Shown in pieces: positions 25,235 to 37,114 of a stretch of 64,000 nt of DNA (position 1 is the stretch's first letter; each line of letters begins with the position of its first letter). Both the position numbers and the translations under genes were made by a program. The notes under the pieces were generated by a model. It was not told the DNA's origin. It saw only the letters and a list, made by a program, of their open reading frames with translations, and did no database searches. The stretch comes from Saccopteryx bilineata (taxonomy: Eukaryota > Chordata > Mammalia > Chiroptera > Emballonuridae): assembly GCF_036850765.1 (NCBI RefSeq), contig NC_089494.1, positions 234,130,779 to 234,194,778 of the forward strand, given 5' to 3'.

Positions 25235-28200
25235 ATGTCTAAAATGGCAGTAGGAAACCCACAAGTGTCAATAATTACACTAAATGTAAATGGATTAAAC
25301 TTACCAATAAAAAGACACAGAGTAGCAGAATGGATTAAAAAAGAAAATCCAACTATATGCTGCCTACAAGAAACACATCTAAGCAACAAGGATAAAAACA
25401 AATTCAAAGTGAAAGGCTGGAAAACAATACTCCAAGCAAACAACACCCAAAAAAAAGCAGGTGTAGCAATACTCATATCTAATAATGCTGACTACAAGAC
25501 AGAAAAAGTACTTAAAGACAAAAATGGTCATTTCATAATGATTAAGGGGAAGTTGAATCAAGAAGACATAAAAATCCTTAATATATATGCACCAAACCAA
25601 GGAGCACCAAAATATATAAGACAGCTACTTATTGACCTTAAAACAAAAACTAACAAAAATACAATCATACTTGGAGACCTCAATACACTGCTGATGGCTC
25701 TAGATCGGTCATCCAAACAGAGAATCAATAAAGATATAGTGGCCTTAAACGAAATACTAGAACACCTGGATATGATAGACATCTACAGGACACTTCATCC
25801 CAAAGCGACAGAGTATACATTTTTCTCTAGTGTACATGGAACATTCTCAAGAATTGACCATATGTTGGGCCACAAAGACAATATCAGCAAATTTAAAAAA
25901 AAATTGAAACTGTACCAAGCATATTCTCTGATCATAAAGCCTTGAAACTAGAATTCAACTGCAAAAAAGAGGGGGGAAAACCCACAAAAATGTGGAAACT
26001 AAACAACATACTTCTAAAAAATGAATGGGTCAAAGAAGAAATAAGCGCAGAGATCAAAAGATATATACAGACAAATGAAAATGAAAATACGACATATCAG
26101 AATCTCTGGGATGCAGCAAAAGCAGTAATAAGAGGAAAGTTCCTATCACTTCAGGCCTATATGAATAAACAAGAGAGAGCCGAAGTAAACCACTTAACCT
26201 CACACCTTAAGGAACTAGAAAAAGAAGAACAAAGACAACCAAAAACCAGCCGAACAAAGGAGATAATAAAAATCAGAGCAGAAATAAATGAAATAGAGAA
26301 CAGAAAAACTATAGAAAAAATCAATAAAACAAGGAGCTGGTTCTTTGAAAAGATCAACAAAATTGACAAACCCTTGGCAAGACTCTCCAAGGAAAAAAGA
26401 CACAGGACTCAAATAAATAAAATCCAAAATGAAAGAGGAGAGATCACCACAGACATCATAGATATACAAAGAATTATTGTAGAATACTATGAAAAATTAT
26501 ATGCCACCAAATACAACAATCTAGAAGAAATGGATAAATTCTTAGAACAATACAACCTTCCTAGACTGAGTCATGAAGAAGCAGAAAGCCTAAACAGACC
26601 AATCAGCAGGGAGGAAATAGAAAAAACTATTAAAAACCTCCCCAAAAATAAAAGTCCAGGCCCAGACGGTTATACTAGTGAATTCTATCAAACATTCAAA
26701 GAAGACTTGGTTCCTATTCTACTCAAAGTCTTCCAAAAAATTGAACAAGAAGCAATACTTCCAAACACATTTTATGAGGCCAACATAACCCTCATACCAA
26801 AACCTGCAAGGATGGCACAAAGAAAGAAAACTACAGACCAATATCTCTAATGAATACAGATGCTAAAATACTAAACAAAATACTGGCAAACCGAATACAA
26901 CAACATATTAAAAAAATAATACATCATGATCAAGTGGGATTCATCCCAGAATCTCAAGGATGGTTCAACATACGTAAAACGGTTAATGTAATACACCATA
27001 TCAACAAAACAAAGAACGAAAACCACATGATCTTATCAATAGATGCAGAAAAGGCTTTTGATAAAATACAACACAATTTTATGTTTAAGATTCTCAACAA
27101 AATGGGTATAGAAGGAAAATATCTCAACATGATAAAGGCCATATATGATAAACCATCAACCAACATCATATTAAACGGTATAAAACTGAGGACTTTCTAC
27201 CTTAAATCAGGAACAAGACAGGGTTGTCCACTCTCTCCACTCTTATTTAACGTGGTGCTAGAAGTTCTGGCCAGGGCAATCAGACAAGACAAAGAAATAA
27301 AAGGCATCCATATCGGAAAAGAAGAAGTAAAGCTATCACTTTTTGCTGATGATATGATCCTATATATCAAAAACCCGAAGGACTCCACAAAAAGATTATT
27401 AGAAACAATAAACCAATACAGTAAGGTCGCAGGATACAAAATTAACATACAAAAGTCCATAGCCTTTCTATATGCCAACAATGAAATATTAGAAAACGAA
27501 CTCAAAAAAATAATCCCCTTCACGATTGCAACAAAAAAAATAAAATACCTAGGAATAAACATAACAAAGAATGTAAAGGACCTATATAACCAAACTACAA
27601 GGCATTATTAAGAGAAATAGAAAAAGACACAATGAGATGGAAAAATATTCCTTGTTCTTGGATAGGAAGAATAAATATAATTAAAATGGCCATATTACCC
27701 AAAGCAATATATAAATTTAATGCAATTCCCATCAAAATTCCTATGAGATTTTTTAAAGAAATGGAACAAAAAATCATCAGATTTATATGGAACTATAAAA
27801 AACCCCGAATAGCCAAAACAATCCTAAGGCAAAAGAATGAAGCTGGGGGCATTACAATACCTGACTTTAAACTATATTATAGGGCCATGATAATCAAAAC
27901 AGCATGGTATTGGCAGAAAAATAGACACTCAGACCAATGGAACAGAATAGAAAGCCCAGAAATAAAACCACATATACATGGTCAAATAATCTTTGATAAA
28001 GGGGCCAACAACACACAATGGAGAAAAGAAAGCCTCTTCAACAAATGGTGTTGGGAAAACTGGAAAGCAACATGCAAAAGAATGAAACTCCACTACAGCC
28101 TGTCCCCGTGTACTAAAATTAATTCAAAATGGATCAAAGACCTAAATATAAGACCTGAAACAGTAAAGTACATAGAAGAAGACATAGGTACTAAACTCAT

Positions 28201-29071
28201 GGACCTGGGTTTTAAAGAACATTTTATGAACTTGACTCCAATGTCAAGAGAAGTAAATGCAAAGATAAATGAATGGGATTATATCAGAATAAAAAGTTTT
28301 TGCTCAGCAAGAGAAACTGATATCAAAATAAACAGACAGCCAACTAAATGGGAAATGTTATTTTCAAACAACAGCTCAGATAAGGGCTTAATATCCAAAA
28401 TTTACAAAGAACTCATAAAACTCAACAACAAACAAACAAACAATCCAATAAAAAAATGGGAAGAGGACATGAACAGACACTTCTCCCAGGAAGAGATACA
28501 AATGGCCAACAGATATATGAAAAGATGCTCAGCCTCATTAGTTATTAGAGAAATGCAAATCAAAACTACAATGAGATACCACCTCACCCCTGTTAGATTA
28601 GCTATTATCAACAAGACGGGTAATAGCAAATGTTGGAGAGGCTGCGGAGAAAAGGGAACTCTCATCCACTGTTGGTGGGACTGTAAAGTAGTACAACCAT
28701 TATGGAGGAAAGTATGGTGGTTCCTCAAAAAACTGCAAATAGAACTACCTTATGACCCAGCAATCCCTCTACTGGGCATATACCCCAAAACCTCAGAAAC
28801 ATTGATACGTGAAGACACATGTAGCCCCATGTTCATTGCAGCACTGTTCACAGTGGCCAAGACATGGAAACAACCAAAAAGCCCTTCAATAGAAGACTGG
28901 ATAAAGAAGATGTGGCACATATACACTATGGAATACTACTCAGCAATAAGAAATGATGACATCAGATCATTTACAGCAAAATGGTGGGATCTTGATAACA
29001 TTATACGGAGTGAAATAAGTAAATCAGAAAAAAACAAGAACTACATGATTCCATACATTGGTGGAACATAA
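25235..29071 (+). pseudogene. L1 ORF2 (endonuclease-reverse transcriptase), three frameshifts
   Basis: ORF2 nicks the genomic target and primes reverse transcription on it. The endonuclease (from 25235) shows 'TLNVNGL', 'CLQETHL', 'IYAPN', 'GDLNT' and 'SRIDHML'. The last catalytic block, SDH, lies after the first frameshift. The reverse transcriptase follows from about 26640, with FADD at 27342-27353 intact. The C-terminal cysteine motif CX3CX7HX4C is intact at 28631-28683. The open segments are 25235-25945, 25942-26850, 26850-27611 and 27632-29071. Each junction fits loss of one base: an A in the nine-A run at 25895-25903, a G near 26805, and an A near 27594. Domain order and length are otherwise those of a full ORF2. 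The element cannot produce the full protein as it stands. Confidence 0.95.
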
Positions 29072-29336
29072 AAACGAGACTAAGAGACATGGACAAGAGT
29101 GTGGTGGTTACCAGGGGTGGGGGGAGGGAGGATATAGGAGGGAGGGAGGGAGAGAGTTAGGGGGAGGGGGAGGGGCACAGAGAACTAGATAGAGGGTGAC
29201 GTAGGACAATCTGACTATGGGCGAGGGGTATGCAACATAATTTAATGACAAAATAACCTAGACATGTTTTCTTTGAATATATGTACCCTGATTTATTAAT
29301 GTCATCCTGTTAACATTAATAAAAATTTATTTTAAA
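29072..29336 (+). other. L1 3' UTR with G-rich tract and tail
   Basis: It has a guanine-rich run at 29100-29175 with many GGGG/GGAGG blocks, able to form a G-quadruplex, as is usual for L1 3' UTRs. The element ends with 'attaataaaaatttat' and a short A run, then the right target duplication. The AATAAA at about 29318-29323 is the likely polyadenylation signal. Confidence 0.85.
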
Positions 29337-29350
29337 AAAATGCATTGAAT

Positions 29351-29639
29351 CATGTAGTAGTTAAAATATCAGGATGCCCAACTGCCTCTGATCAGGCTCT
29401 TTGGGCAGAATGTGGTCTTAGCAGATGCTGTGGATATTACAGTGTGAAGCTAATAGAGAACTAATATGTTATGATAACTACAAACATACTAAAAAAAATC
29501 ACCAAAGACTCAGTAATTTCTCCATCTATTTGATCATTTCTCATCAAATCAGGTGAGACACTGATTCCCCAGCTGCTGAGAATACTGGTTGCTAACTGCT
29601 GACAGCTAAGTCCTTCTTTGAGAATTGCCCTTCACTTCT
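29351..29639. other. Unassigned sequence next to L1
   Basis: No gene or named repeat is recognised. It may be the edge of the class III retroviral fragment that follows. Confidence 0.4.
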
Positions 29640-31340
29640 AAAGTTATGTCCTTACTCCCAGGACAGCTTGATCTGTAAGTGGGGAAGGGTATAAATACTA
29701 AGCCATCTATGCTCATTTTTCAATAACTCTGAAGAACCACCCAGGTCCAAAGCTCCCTATTAGATTAGCTGAGAGTGATGTTCTGTGTTATAGTTCAATT
29801 TCTCATTCTTCCCAACTCTCCTTCTTCCTCACAGTGTTCCTAAGAGCATTCCTGAATAAACATCTTACATACAAATTTCCTTCTTGAGACTATTTCCTGA
29901 GAACCCAATTATAAACAATTTTTTATCACAAGTGGTTGTGGAAGCCGAGTCTAAACATGAGAGTTTTGAGCTAGATTATCAGCCGCTGGCTGGGCAACAA
30001 GAACAGCATCATGGATGGTAACTGGAGTGATGCTAGCTACTGGCATACTACAGCTGGGAAATTTTTTAAATGTACATTTCTTGTAAAGTGGGATAGAAAA
30101 TCAATGACAGAAAACGCATTAGCAGTTGCAGTATCTCAGGCATTTGATAGGTTTTGAAGAGGTAGGAAACACATGTTCCTCTGGGGGTCTACCTCCACTG
30201 TTACTGGACAAAAAATTAAGTCCAATGTAATGTAACTCACAATGTAATCCAAAGGGACACTGGCCAATTAAAATAGGAAAAGTACTAGACCAAAGAAGTT
30301 ATAAGATATAGCCCACACATATCTGTGAGACCTACAATAATATTGGATTAAGTATAAAGTTAGACATAGAGTATTGATATAAGGACACTCTCTTCCTTAT
30401 GAGAAACTGATATAAAGGAGAAAAGCCATGCTTACTTTATAAATGGGTGGGTTCATTACATGAATTAAGAAGCTGAAATATATATTGCGGTTAGAGAACA
30501 GTCCCACTCAGGATGGCTCTGAAAATTGGCATGAGGGAAATCGTCCTAGTGGAAAAGCATGTGATATTCCATGCTGTTTAGAAGTTCTCTAAACCAAAAT
30601 ACACATAAATGCATGATGCAAAACTGCTTGATTTCTTGTTCAGGGGCCTGGGTGGACAAAGATTGGCAGGTACAGAAGAAAGAGTTCTGGGAGAAATATG
30701 TGCATGGTCCTATCTGAGTCATGAAGTATAAAGATCTTTATATCAGAGGCAAGTGTCCATCAGAGAGTACCCACCATGACATAGGCAGTAAACCACCAAG
30801 TAGACAGAATGTTGATATTAACTAGCCTCTGTCTTTGGTCATCCCTATCTTGTAATAAGGGAGACTTGATCAAAGTAGTCATGGTGGCAGGGATGAAGAC
30901 TATTCCTGGGTCCAGTAGCTAGAGGTCCCAACTACCAGAGCTGATCTAATTACTGTAGAAACAAAGACCAATCTTGAGCCCCAATATCGCACTGCTTGTC
31001 ATCTATCTACTGGTTTCATAGGAATTTCCACTCTAATAAGGCCATCTATTTATCTTGATGAAATCATATTTCAGGTAATGGATTTGCTTTTCTTTCCTAT
31101 TAGAACATCAGCCAGCCTCCAGGGAAAGTGAGCTAGGAGACTCATGAACTGACTGTTGGATGCGTACCACGAAATGAAAAATTAAACCAAGAAAGAGGAA
31201 TTCATAGGATTTAGTCACCACAGGTTCCAACAAAAGAGATAAGTAAGGGGAATCCCCAGAATGATGTTTAAGTTAAATGCAAATGACCATTGTGAAGCTA
31301 TCCTGAAAAGGTAAGAGTCCAGGATCCTCCAGAAGAGACT
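29640..31340 (+). repeat. Eroded ERVL-like (class III) retroviral fragment
   Basis: The stretch resembles the internal region of ERVL/MaLR elements in order. An LTR-like end comes first (29690-29930, with 'ataaatactaagcc' and 'aataaacatcttacat'). Segments around 30600-31080 follow, such as 'ttgttcaggggcctgggtggacaaag', 'atctgagtcatgaagtataaagatc' and 'caatcttgagccccaatat', which correspond to the late pol region. All frames are heavily broken and no domain can be translated over any length. It is far older than the adjacent L1. The subfamily was not determined. Confidence 0.55.
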
Positions 31341-32350
31341 TTCTGAACTGTTATGGGAAAAATCAGGTTGTGTGTGTGTGTGTGTATTACAAATGCTATA
31401 AAAATGAATGGAACCACCTTCATTATAAAAAAAATCTTGGCAAGAAATATATTAAAGCATATTATTCTCGGCATTTTTTCTAATTATTTTGTAAATTTAT
31501 ACCTTGATTTGTTCTTAAGTAGATTTGGTGAACTCAGTTCACTATAAAATTTTTATACATAATTTTCAATTCCTACTTCTACTTGGCAAGGTAAGAATAA
31601 ATTTTATTCTTACTTATTTTAGAGTATAATTAGTGTCTCTGAGGATTTAAATAACTTGTTCAAAGTCACCCAAGAGGCTAAGTCATATTCCAAACCAGAA
31701 GAGTAGTTCTGTTAGAGTTATTATAAGTGATTTGTTTTCTACCTCTATTTTTCAAACTTTCTGAAATATGGTTACACTGATTTCATAATAGAAATAAATT
31801 TGTAAAATAAGAAAGATAGACTCACTAGATGTTTAATACATATTCATAGAATTCCCAAGGAAACAGCAACACAAAAAAACTGTCATTCAGTATCATCTGG
31901 TTACATTTTAAAGAAACTGCTTAAATTTCATGCCTGAATTGTCCACATAATTTTAAGCAAATATGTAATTTTCACTCTTTAATCTAAATCATTGTATTTA
32001 ACAACTTAACTATTTATATTTTAGAGATGGCTGAAGATATTTTTATTTAAACAATATTATAGTTTTTGTGTAACAAATAGAGTTTTCTGTAATAATAGAA
32101 AACAATTTTTTTAAGTAAAAGACAAAAAAATTTTGTCAGATGACTTCTATCAGTTTCATTGGTGACTTTTTGGTTCCTTTCTTTAATTTATATAATGTGA
32201 TCTAAGTATACTTCAGATATTAAAAAAGGCAATAAAATGGGTAGTTTTGTAGCCTATTGATAGGCAGCCTCATTCAAAAACTGACTCATCATGTTCACTG
32301 AAGAGATAAAAAATACAAGAGCTAGGAGGAACTAGAGACTATCTTGAGTT
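31341..32350. other. AT-rich unique sequence
   Basis: It holds a short TG repeat at 31369-31384 and a faint MIR-like core at 31640-31700 ('aataacttgttcaaagtcaccc'). No gene is seen. Confidence 0.45.
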
Positions 32351-32360
32351 AAAAGCTGAT

Positions 32361-32749
32361 GCCCTGGCCAGTTGGCTCAGTGGTAGAGTGTCGGCCTGGC
32401 GTGCAGAAGTCCCGGGTTCGATTCCTCGCCAGGGCACACAGGAGAAGCGCCCATCTGCTTCTCCACCCCTCCCCCTCTCCTTCCTCTCTGTCTCTCTCTT
32501 CCCCTCCCGCAACCGAGGCTCCATTGGAGCAAAGATGGCCCAGGCGCTGGGGATGGCTCCTTGGCTTCTGCCCAGGCACTAGAGTGGCTCTGGTCGCGAC
32601 AGAGCGACGCTCCGGAGGGGCAGAGCATCGCCCCCTGGTGGGCAGAGCGTCGCCCCCTTGTGGGCATGCCGGGTGGATCCCGGTCGGGCGCATGCGGGAG
32701 TCTGTCTGACTGTCTCTCCCCAGTTTCCAGCTTCAGAAAAAAAAAAAAA
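32361..32749 (+). mobile_element. Young full-length tRNA-derived SINE (type A)
   Basis: This is the best-preserved copy of the long SINE family in the window. The tRNA-like head has intact RNA polymerase III promoter boxes (box A 'tggctcagtggtagagtgtc', box B 'gggttcgattcc'). The head is followed by 'gccagggcacacaggagaagc', a pyrimidine tract and a GC-rich body with CpG dinucleotides still present. The tail is 'agcttcag' plus about 17 A. The flanking duplication aaaagctgat (32351-32360, 32750-32759) is perfect. Frames of up to 116 codons in both directions are artefacts of its GC content. Confidence 0.95.
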
Positions 32750-32759
32750 AAAAGCTGAT

Positions 32760-33356
32760 AATATTGCCCTATGATCTCTTCCCCTACAAAGTTATAAATA
32801 GATCTTATGAAAAAGAGTTATGCTTTGTTCTTTAAGAATATGCTATGAATCACAATCAGGCTCACTTACTACATTAACAATTTAAAATGTACCTGTAGTC
32901 AAGTGCTTCAACTTTAATAAAATATTTTGCCTCATTATAGCTATTTGACATAAGAAAAACAACGGCTATGTACCTAACCGTCTAAATCAGACTTGTTTCT
33001 GTTACCTACATGACTTTGGAAATCATTATTTTAGAAAGCAAATGAGTTGTATATCTCTGAGTAACTCCAGGTACCAAGAAGTGTGTTGGGGTATGAGGAC
33101 CTAATAACTACCTCTATTTCCGCCAGATTGACTGCATACTACCGTTTCCTCCAGATCAAACTAAGCATAGAATTAAGCATATGAAGGTCAAGATACCATT
33201 TTCACTACTAATAATACCAGTATTGGGAAATGGGGGTTACAGTGAGTGCTATTCGAACAAGCTAACGTTTTGCCTCTGATGAGAGAAGTGAGTACGGGGC
33301 AGAGAAAAAACATGTGTTGGTCAAAAGGCAGATTGAGTTACATGGAAACATGGAGA
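32760..33356. other. Unique sequence
   Basis: No gene or repeat is recognised. Confidence 0.5.
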
Positions 33357-33357
33357 G

Positions 33358-33695
33358 GCTCTGCCTGGTTGGCTCAGTGGTAGAGTGTCGGCCTAATGTG
33401 TGGAAGTCCTGACTTCAATTTCTGGTCAGGGCACACAGGAGAAGTGACCATCTGCTTCTCTATCCCTCCCCCTTCTCTCTCTTCTCCTCCCATAGCTATG
33501 GCTCAGTTTGATCAGGTTGGCCTTGAGCACTGAGGATGACTCCATGGACTCACCTCAGGTGATGGAATAGCTTGGTTGCCTAGCAACAAAGCAATGGCCC
33601 CAGATGGGCAGAGCATCACCCAGTAGGGGGCTTGCCAGGTGGATCCAAGTATGCAGGAGTCTCTCTCTGCCTCCCCACCTCTCACTTAATAAAAA
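33358..33695 (+). mobile_element. Long tRNA-derived SINE (type A), diverged
   Basis: The head 'ctgcctggttggctcagtgg' and the linker 'cagggcacacaggagaagtg' identify it. The 3' part carries 'gcagagcatcaccc' and 'ccaggtggatcc'. The tail has turned into a purine repeat that grades into a GGAA microsatellite. Confidence 0.85.
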
Positions 33696-33790
33696 GAAAG
33701 AAAGAGAGAAAGGAAGAATGGAAGGAAGGAAGGAAGGAAGGAAGGAAGGAAGGAAGGAAGGAAGGAAGGAAGGAAGGGGAAAGAAAAAAA
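33696..33790. repeat. Purine tract with (GGAA)n microsatellite
   Basis: An AAAG-rich start is followed by about 15 GGAA/AAGG units (33717-33778), grown from the SINE tail. GGAA arrays can act as ETS-factor binding clusters in other genomes, but nothing here shows such use. Overlapping frames encode only KEGR-type repeats. Confidence 0.95.
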
Positions 33791-34980
33791 ATGGTCCTTT
33801 TGAAACATATTGTCCTGGGCACTCATGCAATATCAAAAACCTACAAGATCTAACCACCTAGTTATTGATTGAGCTCTAGTTCTTGATTCAAGTGAGAAAA
33901 TCCAAATTATAGTCCATAATTGATTAAAGCACTTACTTTCTCTTTGTACTGAAAATTTTTTGATGGCAGAGACTGACTTATATACATCCTCTCATTCTAA
34001 ACATATTTTAGAAATAATGAGTAGAAGAAAATAAAAAGGTAAAGACAATAAATGATTGGACAAAGGTGAGGTCACTGCTTGGTGGATGCTCAGGGCGTGT
34101 CCCAGAGTAGAAAGAGTTTAGAGTTTGAAAAAAAGAGTGGTATGTGAAGAATGAACAAAGATAGAGAAAGGGCTTTTCAGGGAAGGAAAGGTGGTCTGAG
34201 TAAAACCACAGGGGCATATACGTAATAAATAGTACTTTTTGAGAAAGTAAGCCTTATGTTCTGGAGGAGAAAGGCCACACGGTGATGACAATGTGATATG
34301 ACAGATGGAAGTCTAGAAATGGACTGTTGAAGAAAGTAATGGTTTGAAGGATGAGGGTTGCTTTGTTTTATACAATTGTATAGACAGAAGGGAGATATCG
34401 AAGGTTTTTAAGCAACACTGTAATATAAATATAGTATTTTAGAGGGATAATAAGCTGGCAGCAAAATACTAAAGGAATCAGAAGAATATCAAACTTGGCC
34501 TAGAGAGATAGATGAGGAAAAACGGTTCTCTTAGCTCTTCTCACTTTGTCTTGCACGTCTAGGCTCCTGTGATAGTCAGATAAATGCATTTATATATGAC
34601 TGAAGTTAAATTACTTTCAGTTTTAAAATTTTACATCAAAAATTATTTTGCTCTTCTCATTTATGTTTGTTTTAGCAGATATATTCATTTTTAGCTCTTA
34701 AAATTAACTCCTGAAATAGTTAATAAAAGCCAGAGACTCAGATACCAAATGTCCTCCTTTTGACTACTTGGCCTTTTTCTTTGCTTCTCTTCTTATTCAA
34801 CTTTTTTAAGTCTTTGGGGGAGGAGGGATGCATTCATTGAAAAATGTCCGTGAAATCTGATATCCTATGGGTGACTCAGCCCTGTTCTCTAGCACAGAAA
34901 GATTCCGCTCTCTCTCTCACATCCTCCTCCAGGCAGTTCCTGCCGCAGCCTGTGTGGGGAAGTAAAGCAAGAGTTAAATT
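33791..34980. other. Unique sequence flanking the provirus
   Basis: No gene is seen. I could not find the missing 3' LTR of the adjacent provirus here. Confidence 0.5.
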
Positions 34981-35026
34981 CCAACCTGCTGACCTAAAAC
35001 CCATTTTAGTGACTTGCTGAAGATAT

Positions 35027-35667
35027 TTACCAACATCCCGGGGGACCAGTTACAGCGGCTATACCTGTTAACCCATAGGAAGTTTTAGTTTCGGGGGTCG
35101 TCGGAAGACATTCCATTTTGTTAGTAGAAGAAAGATATATAGGTCCATTTTTAGCATAGCCATGAAAAGTATAATTGGAATAAGAATTAGGGATGATATG
35201 ATCACCTACTCTCCCCCCTATCATGGCCGAATGGTTAGTGAAAACCAGAACAGACCCTTCTGCCCAACTTACTGCCTGAATAACGGAGGCATCAGGGAGA
35301 TAAGTCCAGTAGGTTTCCCCTCTAGCTTTACTTACTTGAGGCCAGAATGGCCAGCATGGCCACAGCATGGTAGGCGGAGTTACCGCACTTCCCTGCTCCT
35401 CAACAAGGTATCGCGCATCCCCCTCAGTTTCTTTATCTGCCCCCAGGTATGCGAGGTTAGGCTCCTGCGGTGTTCAGCGTCAGCCTTCTCCTCCAGGTCC
35501 ACAGCTTCCTCTGCTGGGAGTCGGCCTCGGCCTCGCTTTTCAGGAGCTTTATCACCGGGGTGATCTTCATTTTCTTGAATTGCGGCTTGAGGTCTGTGTT
35601 GGATCCCTGGCCACGGCGAACTGCTCTCTCTGGAACCCAGGGTGTTCTGCTCCTTCGGGGAAAACAC
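35027..35667 (-). pseudogene. env: Retroviral env, leader and surface-subunit start only
   Basis: Env is the entry glycoprotein precursor. The leader frame (35380-35667) is basic and contains 'TWGQIKKLRG', like the arginine-rich signal-peptide/Rec region of HML-type betaretroviruses. The second frame (35027-35368) begins the surface subunit with 'YWTYLPDASVIQAVSW' and 'GGRVGDHIIP', typical of JSRV/HERV-K-type Env. A frame change separates the two, and a TAA at 35027-35029 ends the second. Nothing of the remaining surface subunit or the transmembrane subunit (fusion peptide, membrane anchor) is present. It is a small non-functional remnant. Confidence 0.83.
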
Positions 35668-36554
35668 AAAGCCTTGCCCCCACGTCAGGGCCCTTCCATT
35701 CTTCCGCCTGCAAATCCTTCCAAGGGACTAAGCCCGTCGCGTCTCTGGCCAATTGACCAGGCATGTTTCTCAGCTGCTGTGCGACCATTTGGTCACCAGT
35801 TCAAAAAATTTAAAATAGAAAGGGCATGGTTGAATTGTGCTTGTGGGGAGCGATAATCCCGTTCTCCTCCCTTTTGCAACTGCAGTTTAAGAGAGCTTTT
35901 GCAATTGCAGTTTAAGAGAACGGTCAACTCTTTCAACAATAGCATGGCCTTGAGGATGATAAGGAATGCCGGTTTTATGAATGATAGTATAACACCCACA
36001 GAATTGAAGGAAAGTGGTGCAGGTATAAGCCGGTGCATTGTCAGTTTTCAATTCAACAGGTTTGCCAAGGGTTGCAAAAGTTGCTAAGCAATAGAATGTT
36101 ATATGTTTTACGCTCTCTTCTGTTTGCGGAGTAGCGCATATAAATCCTGAAGAGGTATCCACAGTGACGTGGACCCATTTGAACTTTTTGAAAAAGGGGA
36201 CATGAGTTACACCCATTTGCCAGAGCTGATTAGCATGCAAACCGCAGGGGTTTACACCTGTGACCGAAGCAGGGAGATGAACAGTGCGGTAGGACAATGT
36301 TTTACAATTTGTTGAGCTTGTTCTCTTGAGCATTTAAATTCTTTACAAAGGCTACTTGCATTTTGATGACGCTGAGCGTGAGCCGCTTTTGCTACATAAG
36401 AATTGAGGACCTGAGTGACTGCCACTAGCTGATCGATGATACTGTTACCGACAGTAAGTAGGCGTGGAAGTCCAGAATGAGCTCGGATATGACCAACAAA
36501 ACAAGAATGCTTCCTATTTTCTATTACACAATAGAAAATTTGTGTAATAGACAC
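35567..36554 (-). pseudogene. pol: Retroviral integrase with intact catalytic triad
   Basis: Integrase inserts viral DNA into the genome. The zinc-binding part (36252-36554) shows the two histidines 'AHAQRHQN' and the first cysteine 'KHCPT', but the last cysteine of the usual CPTC is alanine. The core (35887-36333) has Asp59 ('TVDTSSG', codon 36157-36159), Asp98 ('KTDNAP') and Glu134 ('AIVERV') in exact D,D-35-E spacing, numbered from the frame start. The C-terminal domain is in another frame (35567-35788) with 'VPWKDLQAEEWKGPD' and 'CVFPEGAEH'. Frameshifts between the parts mean that no complete enzyme is made. The end overlaps the env leader, as in betaretroviruses. Confidence 0.88.
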
Positions 36555-36559
36555 TCAAA

Positions 36560-37114
36560 AATTTGTGTAATACACACTCAATTTTGTGAAATAAGTGGAA
36601 CAATTCTTTGGAACTTGTGTGCCAATGGTTGTGGTTTCAATAACACGGATGACTCCCACAGTGTAAGCACTATCACTATAAATGCTGACAGGCTGATTAG
36701 GAATTGGGTATGAGCTAAGAATAGGGCATGAAGCTCAGCTCTTTGAGCTGAGTGATAAGAAGTTCAGTCAACACGAGAAAGGGTTCTACTATAGAATCCT
36801 GCCTTTCCAGCGCTAGAGCCATCAGTAAACACGGTGAGAGCTGTAGGAATAGCCTCATGACAGACAATCTTAGGGGGAAAAAAAGTTAGTTGTAGATACA
36901 AACTGTAAAATTTTGTGTGCTGGGTAATGATTTTCTACAAGTCCTGGGAAGTTAGCAAAGGCCACTTGCCAAGGGCTGGAAGATTACCATAACCAGTGCT
37001 ATTGCTGAGCCGTAAAATGAACTACAATCACATCAGGTTCCTGTCCAATGAACTGCTGAAGGCGATATCGGGCCTCAGCAACTAACTGGGCTACAAGATC
37101 ATGAAAAGGAGCAA
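36560..37114 (-). pseudogene. pol: Retroviral RT connection end and RNase H, broken
   Basis: The first part after the LTR (36999-37114) reads 'LVAEARYRLQQFIGQEPDVIVV', a late connection segment. RNase H, which degrades the RNA strand of the hybrid, begins near 36835 with 'FTDGSS' including its first catalytic Asp, followed by 'AGFYSRTL' and 'AQRAEL'. Stops and frameshifts interrupt it, and no continuous frame exceeds about 40 codons there. A short local duplication ('atttgtgtaata' near 36538 and 36560) lies at the RNase H-integrase transition. Confidence 0.78.

Larger units (their letters stand above)
21562..29336 (+). mobile_element. Full-length LINE-1, nearly intact
   Basis: A complete autonomous retrotransposon of about 7.8 kb: GC-rich 5' region, pyrimidine-rich leader, ORF1, 315-bp spacer, ORF2, G-rich 3' UTR and A-rich tail. 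The 14-bp target duplications are aaaatgcatggaat (21548-21561) and aaaatgcattgaat (29337-29350), with one mismatch. They prove that insertion began at the true 5' end (agtgacgtcaggg...). The known damage is one stop in ORF1 and three single-base losses in ORF2 (near 25895, 26805 and 27594). With so few lesions the insertion is young. As it stands the copy cannot make full-length ORF2 protein, although its RNA could still be expressed. Confidence 0.95.

Noticed and set aside
28402..28728. 108-codon minus-strand frame
   Set aside because: It is the antisense shadow of the intact C-terminal part of L1 ORF2.
32361..32435. Possible tRNA gene
   Set aside because: The head resembles a tRNA with promoter boxes, but it continues into a SINE body and A tail and is one of several dispersed copies.
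32339..32758. Frames of 60-116 codons on both strands around 32.4-32.7 kb
   Set aside because: All fall inside one tRNA-derived SINE with target duplications.
33604..33861. KEGR-repeat and FLPS-repeat proteins
   Set aside because: They are translations of a GGAA microsatellite.
35162..35856. Plus-strand frames of 128-133 codons
   Set aside because: They are antisense to the env and integrase remnants of the minus-strand provirus and show no family of their own.
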